64,000 bases of DNA from NCBI RefSeq assembly GCF_008271745.1, contig NZ_VKKZ01000010.1, forward strand, positions 711,677 to 775,676, given 5' to 3'. The notes under the pieces are model-generated. The model was not told the origin of the DNA. It made no database searches and saw only the letters and a list, made by a program, of their open reading frames with translations. Shown piece after piece: positions 52,851 through 61,908 of the stretch. Position numbers and translations under genes: made by a program. Numbering within the stretch: the stretch's first letter is position 1; each line of letters begins with the position of its first letter. The DNA is from Rufibacter glacialis (GTDB taxonomy: Bacteria; Bacteroidota; Bacteroidia; Cytophagales; Hymenobacteraceae).

Positions 52851-53432
52851 ATGCCAAACAATGCACCTGCCATCTTCCTCATCCGCCACGCCCGGCCTTT
52901 GGTCAACCGGAACGGTTTCTTTAGCAAAGCAGAAGCGGCCCAATACCTGCAAGATTATAATGAGGCCGCGGTAGAGGAGGTGAAAGAACGCAGTGAACAC
53001 CTGCCGCTAGACCAGATACAAAAGGTTTTCTGCAGCACCTTGCCCCGGGCCAAAGCCACCGCGGTGATGTTGTTTGGGCCAGAGGTGGAGCTTATAGAAG
53101 ATGCCACGTTCCGGGAATTTGAGAACCGAATCTGGGGATTACCCTTAGGGAAGCTTCCGCTGCGTTGGTGGCAGGTAACATCAAGGGCTTTATGGCTATT
53201 GGGTCTGAACCAAAAAGACATTGAGAGTTTCAAGCAGGCCAAGGTCCGGGCAGCCCAAGCCGCGCAACACCTGGCCCAGGAGGCGGAGAGCAATGGCATA
53301 GCCGTGTTGGTAGCCCACGGCTTCCTGAACGAATTCATCAAGCGCGCCCTGCGCCGGGAAGGCTGGCAGGTGGTGGTGGAAGGCGGCCGAGGGTTTGTGG
53401 GGGTTACTAAACTGGAAAAAGCTTCGGCCTAA
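52851..53432 (+). CDS. Histidine phosphatase family protein
   Basis: A 193-residue phosphoglycerate-mutase-like phosphatase. The phospho-accepting His is in AIFLIRHARPLVNR (RHG-type motif). CSTLPRAKATA carries the second Arg, and the proton-donor His is in VLVAHGFLNEF. There is no signal peptide, so it is cytoplasmic. Substrate cannot be inferred. A second, lipoprotein relative is at 62.8 kb. Confidence 0.87.
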   Translation: MPNNAPAIFLIRHARPLVNRNGFFSKAEAAQYLQDYNEAAVEEVKERSEHLPLDQIQKVFCSTLPRAKATAVMLFGPEVELIEDATFREFENRIWGLPLGKLPLRWWQVTSRALWLLGLNQKDIESFKQAKVRAAQAAQHLAQEAESNGIAVLVAHGFLNEFIKRALRREGWQVVVEGGRGFVGVTKLEKASA

Positions 53433-53443
53433 TGGCTTGTTAT

Positions 53444-53475
53444 CTGCCTCATTTTAGAGAAACAGCCTAAGATCA
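53444..53475 (+). repeat. Dispersed intergenic element
   Basis: CTGCCTCATTTTAGAGAAAC then AGCCTAAGATCA, between convergent genes. Confidence 0.5.
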
Positions 53476-53482
53476 GGCTTTG

Positions 53483-54103
53483 TTAAAAAGGAAAGGTCTT
53501 TTTAGGTTTAGGGGCTTTTTTTACAGAAGAAGCCGTATACCCGCCGTCAAACAACCGCCCGAAGTTTATTTTCAGCTTCTCCGGGAAATCATCTAAACAC
53601 CCACAATTAGTTTGTTCCAGGGCCCGCAAGGTTAATTCAGCGCAGGCGTAAGAGTCTGCCGCCGCGCGGTGGTGCTTGAACTGGATGCCGTGCCGGTTGC
53701 AGAGCGATTTCAGATCATACTGCGGAAGCCCTTGCCACACCTGTTTGGAGAACTGCACGCTGCAGGCGTACTGTAATTCTGGAAAGGGTAGGCGGTAGGT
53801 GGTCAGGGTAGCCCGAAGCACGCTCATGTCAAAGCTGGCGTTGTGGGCAATCACCAACTGATTCTGCAACAGCGGCTGCAATTCCTGCCACACGGCGTTG
53901 AACTCAGGGCTGTTCTTCACGTCTTGGGGCTTAATGCCGTGGATGGCGATGTTCCAGCCGTTGAAGTACGGATAGGATTTGGGTTTGATGAGCCAAGCCT
54001 CAGTGCCTACAATCTTCCCATTCTGCACAAACGTCAACCCAATCTCACAGGGGCTGTCCCGGTCAGAGGTGGCTGTCTCAAAATCTAAGGTGATAAAATC
54101 CAT
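53483..54103 (-). CDS. DnaQ-like 3'-5' exonuclease (DEDDh)
   Basis: A 206-residue exonuclease domain protein. The DEDDh residues are in ITLDFETATSDRDSPCEIG (Asp-Glu), VIAHNASFDMSVLR (Asp) and HHRAAADSYACAE (His-x4-Asp). The C-terminus is basic (KKAPKPKKTFPF). It could proofread DNA or trim RNA. Stand-alone DnaQ-type proteins of this size occur widely in Bacteroidota, and it is not the polymerase III epsilon subunit by context. Confidence 0.88.
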   Translation of the reverse strand: MDFITLDFETATSDRDSPCEIGLTFVQNGKIVGTEAWLIKPKSYPYFNGWNIAIHGIKPQDVKNSPEFNAVWQELQPLLQNQLVIAHNASFDMSVLRATLTTYRLPFPELQYACSVQFSKQVWQGLPQYDLKSLCNRHGIQFKHHRAAADSYACAELTLRALEQTNCGCLDDFPEKLKINFGRLFDGGYTASSVKKAPKPKKTFPF

Positions 54104-54189
54104 TTTGGTCCTCCTTTGGCTCCTAAAGAAGCAAAGGTACGAAGCATTAAAAAGATAGCCGTCTGGTTCGTGCCTGAGTGAACGAAAAA

Positions 54190-54219
54190 GAACTGCTTTT
54201 GTAAAAACAGGGCAGATAG
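54190..54219 (+). repeat. Dispersed intergenic element
   Basis: GAACTGCTTTTGTAAAAACA then GGGCAGATAG, just upstream of the long palindrome. Confidence 0.45.
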
Positions 54220-54229
54220 TAGGAACTGA

Positions 54230-54287
54230 TTTACTCTAAAAGCAGAAGGGAGCGGCCATGGCCGCTCCCTTCTGCTTTTAGAGTAAA
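54230..54287. terminator. 58-bp perfect loopless palindrome
   Basis: Positions 54230-54258 are the exact reverse complement of 54259-54287, centred on CCATGG, with no unpaired base. It ends 6 bp before the stop of the minus-strand gene and can act as its terminator. As a double-stranded palindrome it could also form a cruciform. Confidence 0.9.
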
Positions 54288-54293
54288 GTATAG

Positions 54294-54806
54294 TTAACGA
54301 CGGGGGAACAGGATGTCCAGGATATCACGGGTAACGGAGCCAGGACGACGTCTTTCTTCTTCTCGCCAATCATATTCGGCGTCGTACGCCCGGTCACCAG
54401 ACAAGATGAATGCCCCCGGTTCTAGTCTTGCCCCATATAGATTCTGGCAATCAGTGGGAGGTGGTTGATGCCCGGGCGGACGGTTAGGATACCAGATCCG
54501 GCATTGACCAGGTGGTGGGTAATGGCCTTTGGGTACCCCTTGCAATTGCCGCGGACCGGCTGTGCCCCTTGGGGGCAGGATCACCCGGCCTAAGATGCCG
54601 CCTAAGGCGCCATTCTCACGCGGACGGGTTTGTTCATTCTGGTTTTCGTGCCATTGCTGGTCTTGGTAGCCTTTGTCTTTTTTATTTTTCTTTTCTTTAT
54701 TCTCTTTATACTCCTTGCCCTCTTTGTGTTTTTTATCCTTTTCCTGGGCAGAGGCGGTCGGGCAAACCAGCAGAGCAAGGCTGGCCGCAAACAATACCGC
54801 AGTCAT
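54294..54806 (-). CDS. Secreted Lys/Glu- then Pro-rich protein
   Basis: A 170-residue protein with a signal peptide (VLFAASLALLVCPTASAQ). Residues 21-60 are a Lys/Glu/Asn-rich charged linker (EKDKKHKEGKEYKENKEK). Residues 85-130 hold GVPKGHYPPPGQCRIWYPNR and PPGHQPPPTDCQNL, a PPGxCxxWxPxxPPGxQPPPxxC pattern with two Cys that could pair. The C-terminus is Arg-rich. The Pro/Cys motif seems familiar from other bacterial exported proteins, but I cannot name a family or function. Confidence 0.72.
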   Translation of the reverse strand: MTAVLFAASLALLVCPTASAQEKDKKHKEGKEYKENKEKKNKKDKGYQDQQWHENQNEQTRPRENGALGGILGRVILPPRGTAGPRQLQGVPKGHYPPPGQCRIWYPNRPPGHQPPPTDCQNLYGARLEPGAFILSGDRAYDAEYDWREEERRRPGSVTRDILDILFPRR

Positions 54807-54970
54807 TTTTGCTTTTATCGTAGGGCAGGGTTTTAAGGGTGAAAAGTTTCTAAGGATATTTCAAGGCAAAGTTCATACCACCTCTTGCTAAACAATATCT
54901 TAAAGCCTTTGCTCCTCTGCTTACCTTAGGGGAACGTCTCTTCCTGAGTACTTTAGCACAAACAATTAAA

Positions 54971-54999
54971 AAAGCCTCACCGCAAAACGGTGAGGCTTT
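54971..54999 (-). terminator. Terminator of dnaK
   Basis: AAAGCCTCACCG (54971-54982) pairs with CGGTGAGGCTTT (54988-54999). The minus-strand transcript continues TTTAATTG. Confidence 0.9.
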
Positions 55000-55022
55000 C
55001 TCAACTAAACCTAATTTTATTA

Positions 55023-56960
55023 TTACTTCACTTCTTCGTAGTCCACGTCGGTCACGTTGTCAGTGCTGGCAGACTTAGCAGAGCCTTGTCCGTCAGAACC
55101 TGGTTGTTGTGCTCCGCCGAAACCTCCGTCAGCACCTGGTTGACCGGCTCCGCCCGTGGCAGCATACATCTCCTGAGAGGCGGCCTGCCAGGCGTTGTTG
55201 ATGCTTTCCATGGCACTGTCAATAGCGGCAAGGTCTTTTGACTCGTGCGCTTTCTTCAGATCAGCCAGGGCACCTTCAATGGCCGTTTTGTTTCCGGCAG
55301 AAAGTTTCTCACCGTACTCTTTCAACTGCTTCTCGGTCTGGAAGATCATAGAGTCCGCCTGGTTCACTTTCTCTACCTGCTCTTTGGCTAAGCGGTCAGA
55401 TTCAGCGTTGGCCTCAGCCTCTTTGCGCATGCGCTCAATCTCTTGCTCAGATAGCCCGGAAGAAGCCTCAATGCGGATCTTCTGCTCTTTGTTCGTGCCT
55501 TTGTCTTTGGCAGACACATGCAAGATACCGTTGGCGTCAATGTCAAAGGTTACCTCAATCTGCGGAACACCACGTGGCGCCGGTGGAATGTCTGACAAGT
55601 GGAAACGACCGATGGTGCGGTTGTCGCGGGCCATGGGGCGCTCACCCTGCAATACGTGGATCTCCACACTTGGCTGGTTGTCAGAAGCAGTAGAGAAGGT
55701 CTCAGACTTCTTGGTTGGGATAGTGGTGTTAGACTCAATCAGCTTGGTCATCACGCCACCCATGGTCTCAATACCTAAGGAAAGCGGCGTCACGTCCAAA
55801 AGAAGAACGTCTTTCACTTCACCGGTCAATACCCCACCTTGGATAGCGGCCCCAATGGCTACTACCTCATCTGGGTTCACACCTTTAGATGGCTTCTTGC
55901 CGAAAAATTTCTCTACTTCCTCCTGGATTCTTGGGATACGGGTAGAACCACCCACCAAGATCACTTCGTCAATGTCTGACGGCTGCAAGCCAGCGTCTTG
56001 TAACGCCTTGCGAACCGGCTCCATGGAACGGCGTACCAGGTCATCGGCTAACTGCTCAAACTTAGCCCGCGTCAATTTGCGCACTAAGTGCTTAGGCCCC
56101 GTCTGGGTAGCGGTGATGTAAGGCAGGTTAATCTCGGTCTCAGAAGAAGACGAAAGCTCAATCTTGGCTTTCTCAGCGGCTTCTTTCAAACGCTGAAGCG
56201 CCATTGGGTCTGTGCGCAGATCCATGTTTTCCTCGGCTTTGAACTCATTGGCTAACCAGGCAATGATCACTTGGTCAAAGTCATCACCACCCAGGTGCGT
56301 GTCACCGTTGGTAGACAGTACTTCAAACACGCCGTCGCCTAATTCCAGGACCGAGATATCAAACGTACCACCCCCTAAGTCGTATACCGCGATTTTCTGG
56401 TCGGTGTGTTTTTTGTCCAGGCCGTAAGCGAGGGCAGCAGCAGTAGGCTCGTTGATGATCCGTTTCACTTCCAAACCGGCAATCTGTCCAGCTTCTTTGG
56501 TAGCCTGACGTTGCGCGTCATTGAAGTACGCAGGAACGGTGATCACCGCCTCGGTCACGGTAGTACCCAGGTAGTCTTCAGCGGTCTGCTTCATTTTCTG
56601 CAGTACCATGGCTGAGATCTCCTGCGGCGTGAACTCACGGTCACCGATCTTTACCCGGACAGTATTGTTGCTGCCAGACTGCACGTTGTAAGACACGTGG
56701 CTGGTCTCATCTTTTACTTCTGAATAACCGCGGCCCATGAAACGCTTGATGGACGCGATGGTATTTTGTGGGTTGGTGATAGCTTGACGTTTGGCAGGAT
56801 CCCCTACTTTACGCTCACCGTTCCCGTTATCCAGGAATGCCACAATGGACGGTGTAGTCCGGCGGCCTTCGCTGTTCGGAATCACCACTGGTTCGTTACC
56901 CTCCATTACCGCAACGCATGAGTTGGTAGTTCCTAAGTCAATGCCTATGATTTTTCCCAT
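55023..56960 (-). CDS. dnaK: Molecular chaperone DnaK (Hsp70)
   Basis: A 645-residue Hsp70. The ATPase domain begins [20 protein letters not shown] and contains [19 protein letters not shown] and [20 protein letters not shown]. The substrate-binding domain follows ([20 protein letters not shown]), and the C-terminus is Gly/Gln/Asp-rich, ending DVDYEEVK. dnaJ and grpE are not adjacent. A sigma-54-like site lies upstream and no CIRCE element was seen. A convincing terminator follows the gene. Confidence 0.98.
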   Translation of the reverse strand: MGKIIGIDLGTTNSCVAVMEGNEPVVIPNSEGRRTTPSIVAFLDNGNGERKVGDPAKRQAITNPQNTIASIKRFMGRGYSEVKDETSHVSYNVQSGSNNTVRVKIGDREFTPQEISAMVLQKMKQTAEDYLGTTVTEAVITVPAYFNDAQRQATKEAGQIAGLEVKRIINEPTAAALAYGLDKKHTDQKIAVYDLGGGTFDISVLELGDGVFEVLSTNGDTHLGGDDFDQVIIAWLANEFKAEENMDLRTDPMALQRLKEAAEKAKIELSSSSETEINLPYITATQTGPKHLVRKLTRAKFEQLADDLVRRSMEPVRKALQDAGLQPSDIDEVILVGGSTRIPRIQEEVEKFFGKKPSKGVNPDEVVAIGAAIQGGVLTGEVKDVLLLDVTPLSLGIETMGGVMTKLIESNTTIPTKKSETFSTASDNQPSVEIHVLQGERPMARDNRTIGRFHLSDIPPAPRGVPQIEVTFDIDANGILHVSAKDKGTNKEQKIRIEASSGLSEQEIERMRKEAEANAESDRLAKEQVEKVNQADSMIFQTEKQLKEYGEKLSAGNKTAIEGALADLKKAHESKDLAAIDSAMESINNAWQAASQEMYAATGGAGQPGADGGFGGAQQPGSDGQGSAKSASTDNVTDVDYEEVK

Positions 56961-57012
56961 TGTCTATAGTTTTATTTTAGTAGTTTCTGATTTCACTTGA
57001 TGCAATCTTATT

Positions 57013-57028
57013 AACAAGACATGTGCCA
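57013..57028 (-). promoter_or_regulatory. Sigma-54-like promoter for dnaK
   Basis: On the minus strand TGGCACATGTCTTGTT matches the -24/-12 consensus TGGCACRNNNNTTGCW at all fixed positions except the final C (T here). It ends about 53 bp before the dnaK start codon, leaving a leader of about 40 nt. The match is by eye. Confidence 0.45.
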
Positions 57029-57132
57029 AGGCCGTATTTCAGCCAATTTGTGACACAATGTCATTTCTACGGAAAGTAATAAGATAGCCTATACGCACAA
57101 TAGGCAGCCAATGTCAGGTGAGGATGCGCTTT

Positions 57133-57166
57133 TGGCCTGTTTTTTACAAAACCAGCCTAGAAAAGG
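57133..57166 (+). repeat. Dispersed intergenic element
   Basis: TGGCCTGTTTTTTACAAAAC then CAGCCTAGAAAAGG. Confidence 0.6.
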
Positions 57167-57230
57167 CAGGTCGTCTGGCAGGAAATCTAAAAACCATGCC
57201 TGCTCAAGACAACCAAGGAAATAGGTTTTT

Positions 57231-57262
57231 CCGCCTCTTTTCTGGGAAAGGACCCTAAACAC
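57231..57262 (+). repeat. Dispersed intergenic element
   Basis: CCGCCTCTTTTCTGGGAAAG then GACCCTAAACAC. Confidence 0.6.
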
Positions 57263-57360
57263 GACAGCCTATGGTTTGATGTAGGCAGAAACGTTGAACT
57301 GACTTAAGCAAGGGTGTTGCCCGAATGCAGCTGCAAGCCAAAAAGGAACAGAAGCCGGTT

Positions 57361-57393
57361 TAAGTCCTGTTTTTCTTACATCAGGCTAAAAGG
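57361..57393 (+). repeat. Dispersed intergenic element
   Basis: TAAGTCCTGTTTTTCTTACA then TCAGGCTAAAAGG, ending 2 bp before the rluE stop codon. Confidence 0.55.
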
Positions 57394-57394
57394 T

Positions 57395-58000
57395 TTATCT
57401 TTTCTTGTAGGGCCGCTGGAAGGTGTTCACGGGTTTGGCCAGCCCATTCAACTGTTTTACTTCCTCAGCGGTAAGTGCCCTGAATTCACCGGGTGCCAGC
57501 GAACCAAGGGTCAGCGGACCAATGGCTACGCGTACCAGCCGAAGGGTAGGGTAGCCCACGGCGGCGGTCATTTTGCGCACTTGGCGGTTCATGCCCTGGC
57601 TGATCTTGATCTCCACCCAAGAGGTAGGAATGTTGGCCCGGAACCGGATAGGCTTAGAGCGTTCCCAAAGGGTAACCTCCTCTAAAAGACGCGCTTTGGC
57701 CGGACTTGTTTTCTTGCCCTGCAACAGAACGCCGCGCTCCAACTGGTCCAGCGCCTCGTCTGAAGGTACGCCTTCTACCTGCGCCCAATACGTTTTCTCT
57801 ACCTTGAACTTGGGGTCAGACAGCCGGTGCTGCAACTGCTTGTCATCGGTGAGCAGGACCAGGCCTTCGCTGTCGTAGTCCAGACGGCCCACCGGGTACA
57901 CGTGGGGCACCGGCACGAAATCCTTCAAGGTGCGCCGACCTGTTTCATCGGTGAATTGGGTAAGAACCTCAAAGGGCTTGTTCAGGAGAAAATACTGCAA
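57395..58000 (-). CDS. rluE: rRNA large-subunit pseudouridine synthase E
   Basis: A 201-residue pseudouridine synthase of the RsuA/RluE group that modifies 23S rRNA in the peptidyl-transferase region. It uses a TTG start (58000), giving QYFLLNKPFEVLTQF, the usual RluE beginning. The catalytic Asp is in YPVGRLDYDSEGLVLLTDD, and SQGMNRQVRKMTAAVGYPT is the second conserved block. There is no S4 domain, as expected for RluE. A strong copy of the dispersed element lies 48 bp upstream of the start. Confidence 0.9.
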   Translation of the reverse strand: MQYFLLNKPFEVLTQFTDETGRRTLKDFVPVPHVYPVGRLDYDSEGLVLLTDDKQLQHRLSDPKFKVEKTYWAQVEGVPSDEALDQLERGVLLQGKKTSPAKARLLEEVTLWERSKPIRFRANIPTSWVEIKISQGMNRQVRKMTAAVGYPTLRLVRVAIGPLTLGSLAPGEFRALTAEEVKQLNGLAKPVNTFQRPYKKR

Positions 58001-58420
58001 GGGGTAGAATAGAAAGTGAGCCTAAAAATAAGGGATTGGTTTCGTTTTTGGGCCTTCTTTCTGAAAACAGGCCTAAAAAGCGGACAGAGAGCACTAGTGG
58101 GAAAAGCACTATTGTAATTGCTAGCCGCCGACCAACTTATTCCGGAGGAGTCCTTTTTATCTAAGGCTCCATCTTTCCCATGGGTGCTTAGACTTGCAAA
58201 GTGGAGGTACCTCAAAAGGAGCGAAGGGGCCTATGCCACTTCTGCTAGTCTCAGTCGAATGATTATTTCGGTTGGGTGAGGCGTTGCGGTGGTCGCCAGT
58301 GGCGGATAACCTTTTAAGGTCCTTAAAAGCTCACCCTACTCAAAGAATACAAAGCAGTGTTGGGTATACCCATAACGGCATAAGGTCTCTCTTGCAGGAA
58401 AAGGGTGTTTTGGCTGCTTT
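58001..58420. other. Gene-free stretch with a repeat copy and inverted repeats
   Basis: A dispersed-element copy lies at 58048-58083. CTTTTAAGG/CCTTAAAAG (58311-58329) forms an inverted repeat with one central base, flanked by GGGTGAG (58274) and CTCACCC (58330). No gene is supported. Confidence 0.5.
58048..58083 (+). repeat. Dispersed intergenic element, best copy
   Basis: TTGGGCCTTCTTTCTGAAAA then CAGGCCTAAAAAGCGG. It shows the whole layout: GGCCT head, TTTCTGAAAA core, CAGGCCTAAAA tail. Confidence 0.7.
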
Positions 58421-58440
58421 TTATAAAGTGCCAAAGAAAC
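58410..58440 (+). repeat. Dispersed intergenic element, overlapping a gene end
   Basis: TTGGCTGCTTTTTATAAAGT then GCCAAAGAAAC. It spans the stop codon of the minus-strand VWA-like gene. Confidence 0.4.
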
Positions 58441-60508
58441 GCCGCAGCGCCCATTCGGTGCAGGCCAGGCCCAGCAGCAGGAAGTAGAACCAGGGTTGTT
58501 CCAGCAGGTCTTTCTCTTCCTGATGGCTGCGCAGCACGGCTTTGAAATCGGCTTTGATTAAATCCTGTTCCAGTTGGGCCAGTTGCGTGGGGTAATAGAG
58601 GCGGGTCTCTGACCGTTCGGCCAACTGGCTCAGGAGACTATGATCGGCCACGGCCAGAAGCGATTCCAGGTTCTGTTCCTGCACCACAAATTCACCGGTG
58701 TCGGTGTGGTTCTGGTTTTCTGCCCGGGTAGTGGCGGTGTAGCGGTATACGCCCACTGGTAAGTTCCCCAGCGGTAATCCCTCGCCGCCTTGCTCATGCT
58801 TAAAACGATGCTGGGTCTGCTTGCCGTTGTTATGGGTAAGGGTGAGGCTGATGGTCTGCCCAAAGATTTCCTCCTGTACGGCATTGAAGACATCGGCTTG
58901 GAGCGTGACTTGTTCTGAGGTCTCAAACTCGTCTTTCACGGGGTACACGTGCAGGCGCTTCTGGTTCCGGCGGTTGGCCAGCAACTGCACCATGTGCGTC
59001 ATGAGTTCATCATAGATCTGGACCGAGCCGTGGTCTACGGCTTCGGTAAGGCGCCACTGCCAGCTACCGTCGGTGAGCAGAACGGCCGAAGGGGTGGGGG
59101 CGGCGGGCTTGTAAATCAGCAGCGGTTTGGTGGTGCGCACGGCACCCACCTGCTGGTGCAGAATGACCTCAGCCGCGGGTGCCAGCTGCCACTCCCCGAA
59201 GGTAACCGCCGTGGGCGGCCAGTTTCTGACGCGGGTTTGGGCGATGGGCTCCGTGGAGAACCGCTTGAACGCCTGGTTGAGCAGCGGCTGCACCTCATCA
59301 AACTGCGGCGAAGGCCGGTTCAACTGCACACCGGCTTGCAAGGCATTGAAGGAGTTGAAATCTGTCTGGGCCCCCAGGATGTAGAAGGTGGGAACCTTGT
59401 CGCTTCGCAACCGGCGGAGCCAGTCGGTTCCTACGCCGCTGGCGTTGGGAATCTGGTGCAGCACGGCGGCATCATAGGGCGTTTTGAAAGACGGATTCTG
59501 GAATGGTCCCAGCACCACTTCCACGTCCAGGAGCGGATTGGTGCGCAAGGCGCTGCGCAGGGCTTTGATGTCGGGGTGCGGGGCGGCGGCGGCAACCAGG
59601 ATTTTGAGCTTTCCTTTGATGACCTCCAGATAGGCGTGCCGCCGATTGTTCAGGTGGGTGAATTCACCGGTGACCGGTTGCACCACCACCTCAAAGTGCT
59701 TTTTGCCGGGTTGGGCCGCCGTAACCTGAAACGTGGTCTGGCTGGTGCCTCCGCGGGGCAAAGAAACCGTTTTGCGCTGCACCGTCTTGCCATTCTCCTG
59801 TAGCAGCACATTCATTGCCGTTCCACTGAACCCGTTGTGGCGCAGCCGGGCCTGAATAGGGAAGGAGGTGCCGGTGTAGTTGATTTTATTGTACTGCACT
59901 TCCTCCAGCACCACATCACGTTTGGGTATTGTGTCCCCCAGGGCCAAAGGGTACACCGGGGCGTTGTACAGCTGGAAAGTGGGAGTGGGGCCCTGGTTAT
60001 GGATACCGTCTGAAATGAGAACCGTAGCCGCCAGGTTCTGGTCTTTGAAGGCATTCTCCCCTTTCTCCAGCAAGGCATGCAGATTGGTGAACGGCGCCTG
60101 AAGCGGCATGCTGGCCAAAGAAGAGGCCGCAGAATCACCCTCCTGAAAGGACTCTGTCACTACCTCCATCCCTCTTTTCCGCAGCCGCTCGGCCAGAGCA
60201 TCCAGGCCCTGTAGCGTACGGGTAAGATCGGCTTTCTGGGTGAACAGGCCTACGGATTGAGAATTGTCAAAGGCTAAGACCACCTTGGGTTTTATCTCTT
60301 CCTGCCTTACACGGCGGGTGTAGGGTTCCAATAGCAGAAAGCACACCAGCGCCACCAGTAAGGCACGCAGAGAAGCCAGGAGCCACCGCAGTCCGGTAGG
60401 CCAGGGGCCACCCCTGCGGTACATGAACCAGGAAACGCCCACTCCTACGGCCAGGCAAAGCAATGCAAACCAGGGAGAATAGGCGGTGTGGATTTGGAAG
60501 GATTGCAC
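58421..60508 (-). CDS. VWA-like membrane protein
   Basis: A 695-residue protein with a GTG start at 60508; no ATG gives the N-terminal membrane helices. Two transmembrane helices (ALLCLAVGVGVSWFMYRRGG and LRALLVALVCFLLLEP) precede a von Willebrand A-like domain with a MIDAS-type DNSQS (VVLAFDNSQSVGLF) and a later VLISDGIHNQG. A long beta-rich middle and a C-terminal anchor helix (WFYFLLLGLACTEWALRR) follow. It resembles BatA/BatB-like and gliding-associated membrane proteins but has no Bat operon neighbours. Function is unknown. Confidence 0.75.
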   Translation of the reverse strand: MQSFQIHTAYSPWFALLCLAVGVGVSWFMYRRGGPWPTGLRWLLASLRALLVALVCFLLLEPYTRRVRQEEIKPKVVLAFDNSQSVGLFTQKADLTRTLQGLDALAERLRKRGMEVVTESFQEGDSAASSLASMPLQAPFTNLHALLEKGENAFKDQNLAATVLISDGIHNQGPTPTFQLYNAPVYPLALGDTIPKRDVVLEEVQYNKINYTGTSFPIQARLRHNGFSGTAMNVLLQENGKTVQRKTVSLPRGGTSQTTFQVTAAQPGKKHFEVVVQPVTGEFTHLNNRRHAYLEVIKGKLKILVAAAAPHPDIKALRSALRTNPLLDVEVVLGPFQNPSFKTPYDAAVLHQIPNASGVGTDWLRRLRSDKVPTFYILGAQTDFNSFNALQAGVQLNRPSPQFDEVQPLLNQAFKRFSTEPIAQTRVRNWPPTAVTFGEWQLAPAAEVILHQQVGAVRTTKPLLIYKPAAPTPSAVLLTDGSWQWRLTEAVDHGSVQIYDELMTHMVQLLANRRNQKRLHVYPVKDEFETSEQVTLQADVFNAVQEEIFGQTISLTLTHNNGKQTQHRFKHEQGGEGLPLGNLPVGVYRYTATTRAENQNHTDTGEFVVQEQNLESLLAVADHSLLSQLAERSETRLYYPTQLAQLEQDLIKADFKAVLRSHQEEKDLLEQPWFYFLLLGLACTEWALRRFFGTL

Positions 60509-60640
60509 AAAGGGTGATTTAGGTCACAGGATCAGGTAGCAAGATAAAAGAAGTAGGCCATACTTACGTGGAATAGTCTCTGGTTTACGTCTTTATTTCT
60601 TAAACTGAACGCTTGCCTCCCTTATTGCCTTGCCTCTGTT

Positions 60641-60674
60641 TCAAGCCAGTTTTCCAGAAAATAGGCTGAAAGGG
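60641..60674 (+). repeat. Dispersed intergenic element
   Basis: TCAAGCCAGTTTTCCAGAAA then ATAGGCTGAAAGGG. Confidence 0.6.
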
Positions 60675-60732
60675 AAGGGGCAATCTCCGAAGATGGCCTT
60701 GCACATTAGCTGATCACGTTTTCAACCAGTTT

Positions 60733-60752
60733 GGACAGGTCGCGACCTGTCC
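60733..60752. repeat. Perfect 20-bp palindrome
   Basis: GGACAGGTCGCGACCTGTCC, a self-complementary site in the gene-free stretch upstream of the VWA-like gene and downstream of fabG. It may be a copy of an interspersed palindromic repeat or a dimeric-regulator site. Confidence 0.7.
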
Positions 60753-60834
60753 GTACATTCTCTGGAGAGTAGTAAGGGGAATGAAAATGCAATAATCAGA
60801 AAGGGCAACCACCAGTGACTGCTCCTACCAAAAA

Positions 60835-60874
60835 AGCAGAAGCCGATGTAGGGTACCACACACCGGCTTCTGCT
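60835..60874 (-). terminator. Terminator of fabG
   Basis: AGCAGAAGCCG (60835-60845) pairs with CGGCTTCTGCT (60864-60874). The minus-strand transcript then reads TTTTTTGG. Confidence 0.85.
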
Positions 60875-60903
60875 AATTCTTAATTCTTAATTCCTAATTC
60901 AAT

Positions 60904-61650
<747 letters not shown>

Positions 61651-61705
61651 AGTGCATGTTTAAAGGGCCACCGCTTTCTAGAGGCACGCCCCGGTTTCAA
61701 GGGTC

Positions 61706-61735
61706 CAAATATACTAAATGCGCCCGGGAGCCAAA
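61706..61735 (-). promoter_or_regulatory. Bacteroidota-type promoter of fabG
   Basis: On the minus strand TTTG, 18 bp, then TATATTTG fits the TTTG/TAnnTTTG consensus well. Transcription would start near 61700, giving a leader of about 50 nt. It is the best promoter match seen in this window. Confidence 0.6.
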
Positions 61736-61770
61736 GAATGCCCGCAAGGTTTTCACCAAGGGATCCCTTT

Positions 61771-61803
61771 ACCGTCCAATTTCAAGAAAACAGGGCATAA
61801 TTG
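61771..61803 (+). repeat. Dispersed intergenic element
   Basis: ACCGTCCAATTTCAAGAAAA then CAGGGCATAATTG. Confidence 0.45.
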
Positions 61804-61908
61804 AATGTAAAGTCCTGCGTTTGGTGAAAAACCTTCTTTGAAACCAGAATCTAAGGCCGTTCTCCTTGGTTGGGGAGGCACCGCGGGAGATTCTTACAGG
61901 TAATTGGA

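Larger units (their letters stand above)
56961..57394. other. Control region of dnaK plus repeat copies
   Basis: A 434-bp gene-free stretch. It holds the sigma-54-like site (57013-57028) and three copies of the dispersed element (57133, 57231, 57361), all in plus-strand orientation although both flanking genes are on the minus strand. Confidence 0.6.
60509..60903. other. Gene-free stretch with palindrome, terminator and short repeats
   Basis: It holds a dispersed-element copy (60641-60674), a perfect 20-bp palindrome (60733-60752), the fabG terminator (60835-60874) and a run of TAATTCTTAATTC-like units (60873-60905). No gene is supported. Confidence 0.55.

Noticed and set aside
54230-54287. 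Palindrome as transposon terminal repeats
   Set aside because: No element lies between or beside the arms, and no target-site duplication or transposase gene was found.
56961-57394. CIRCE (HrcA) operator at dnaK
   Set aside because: No TTAGCACTC-N9-GAGTGCTAA arrangement was seen in the upstream region.
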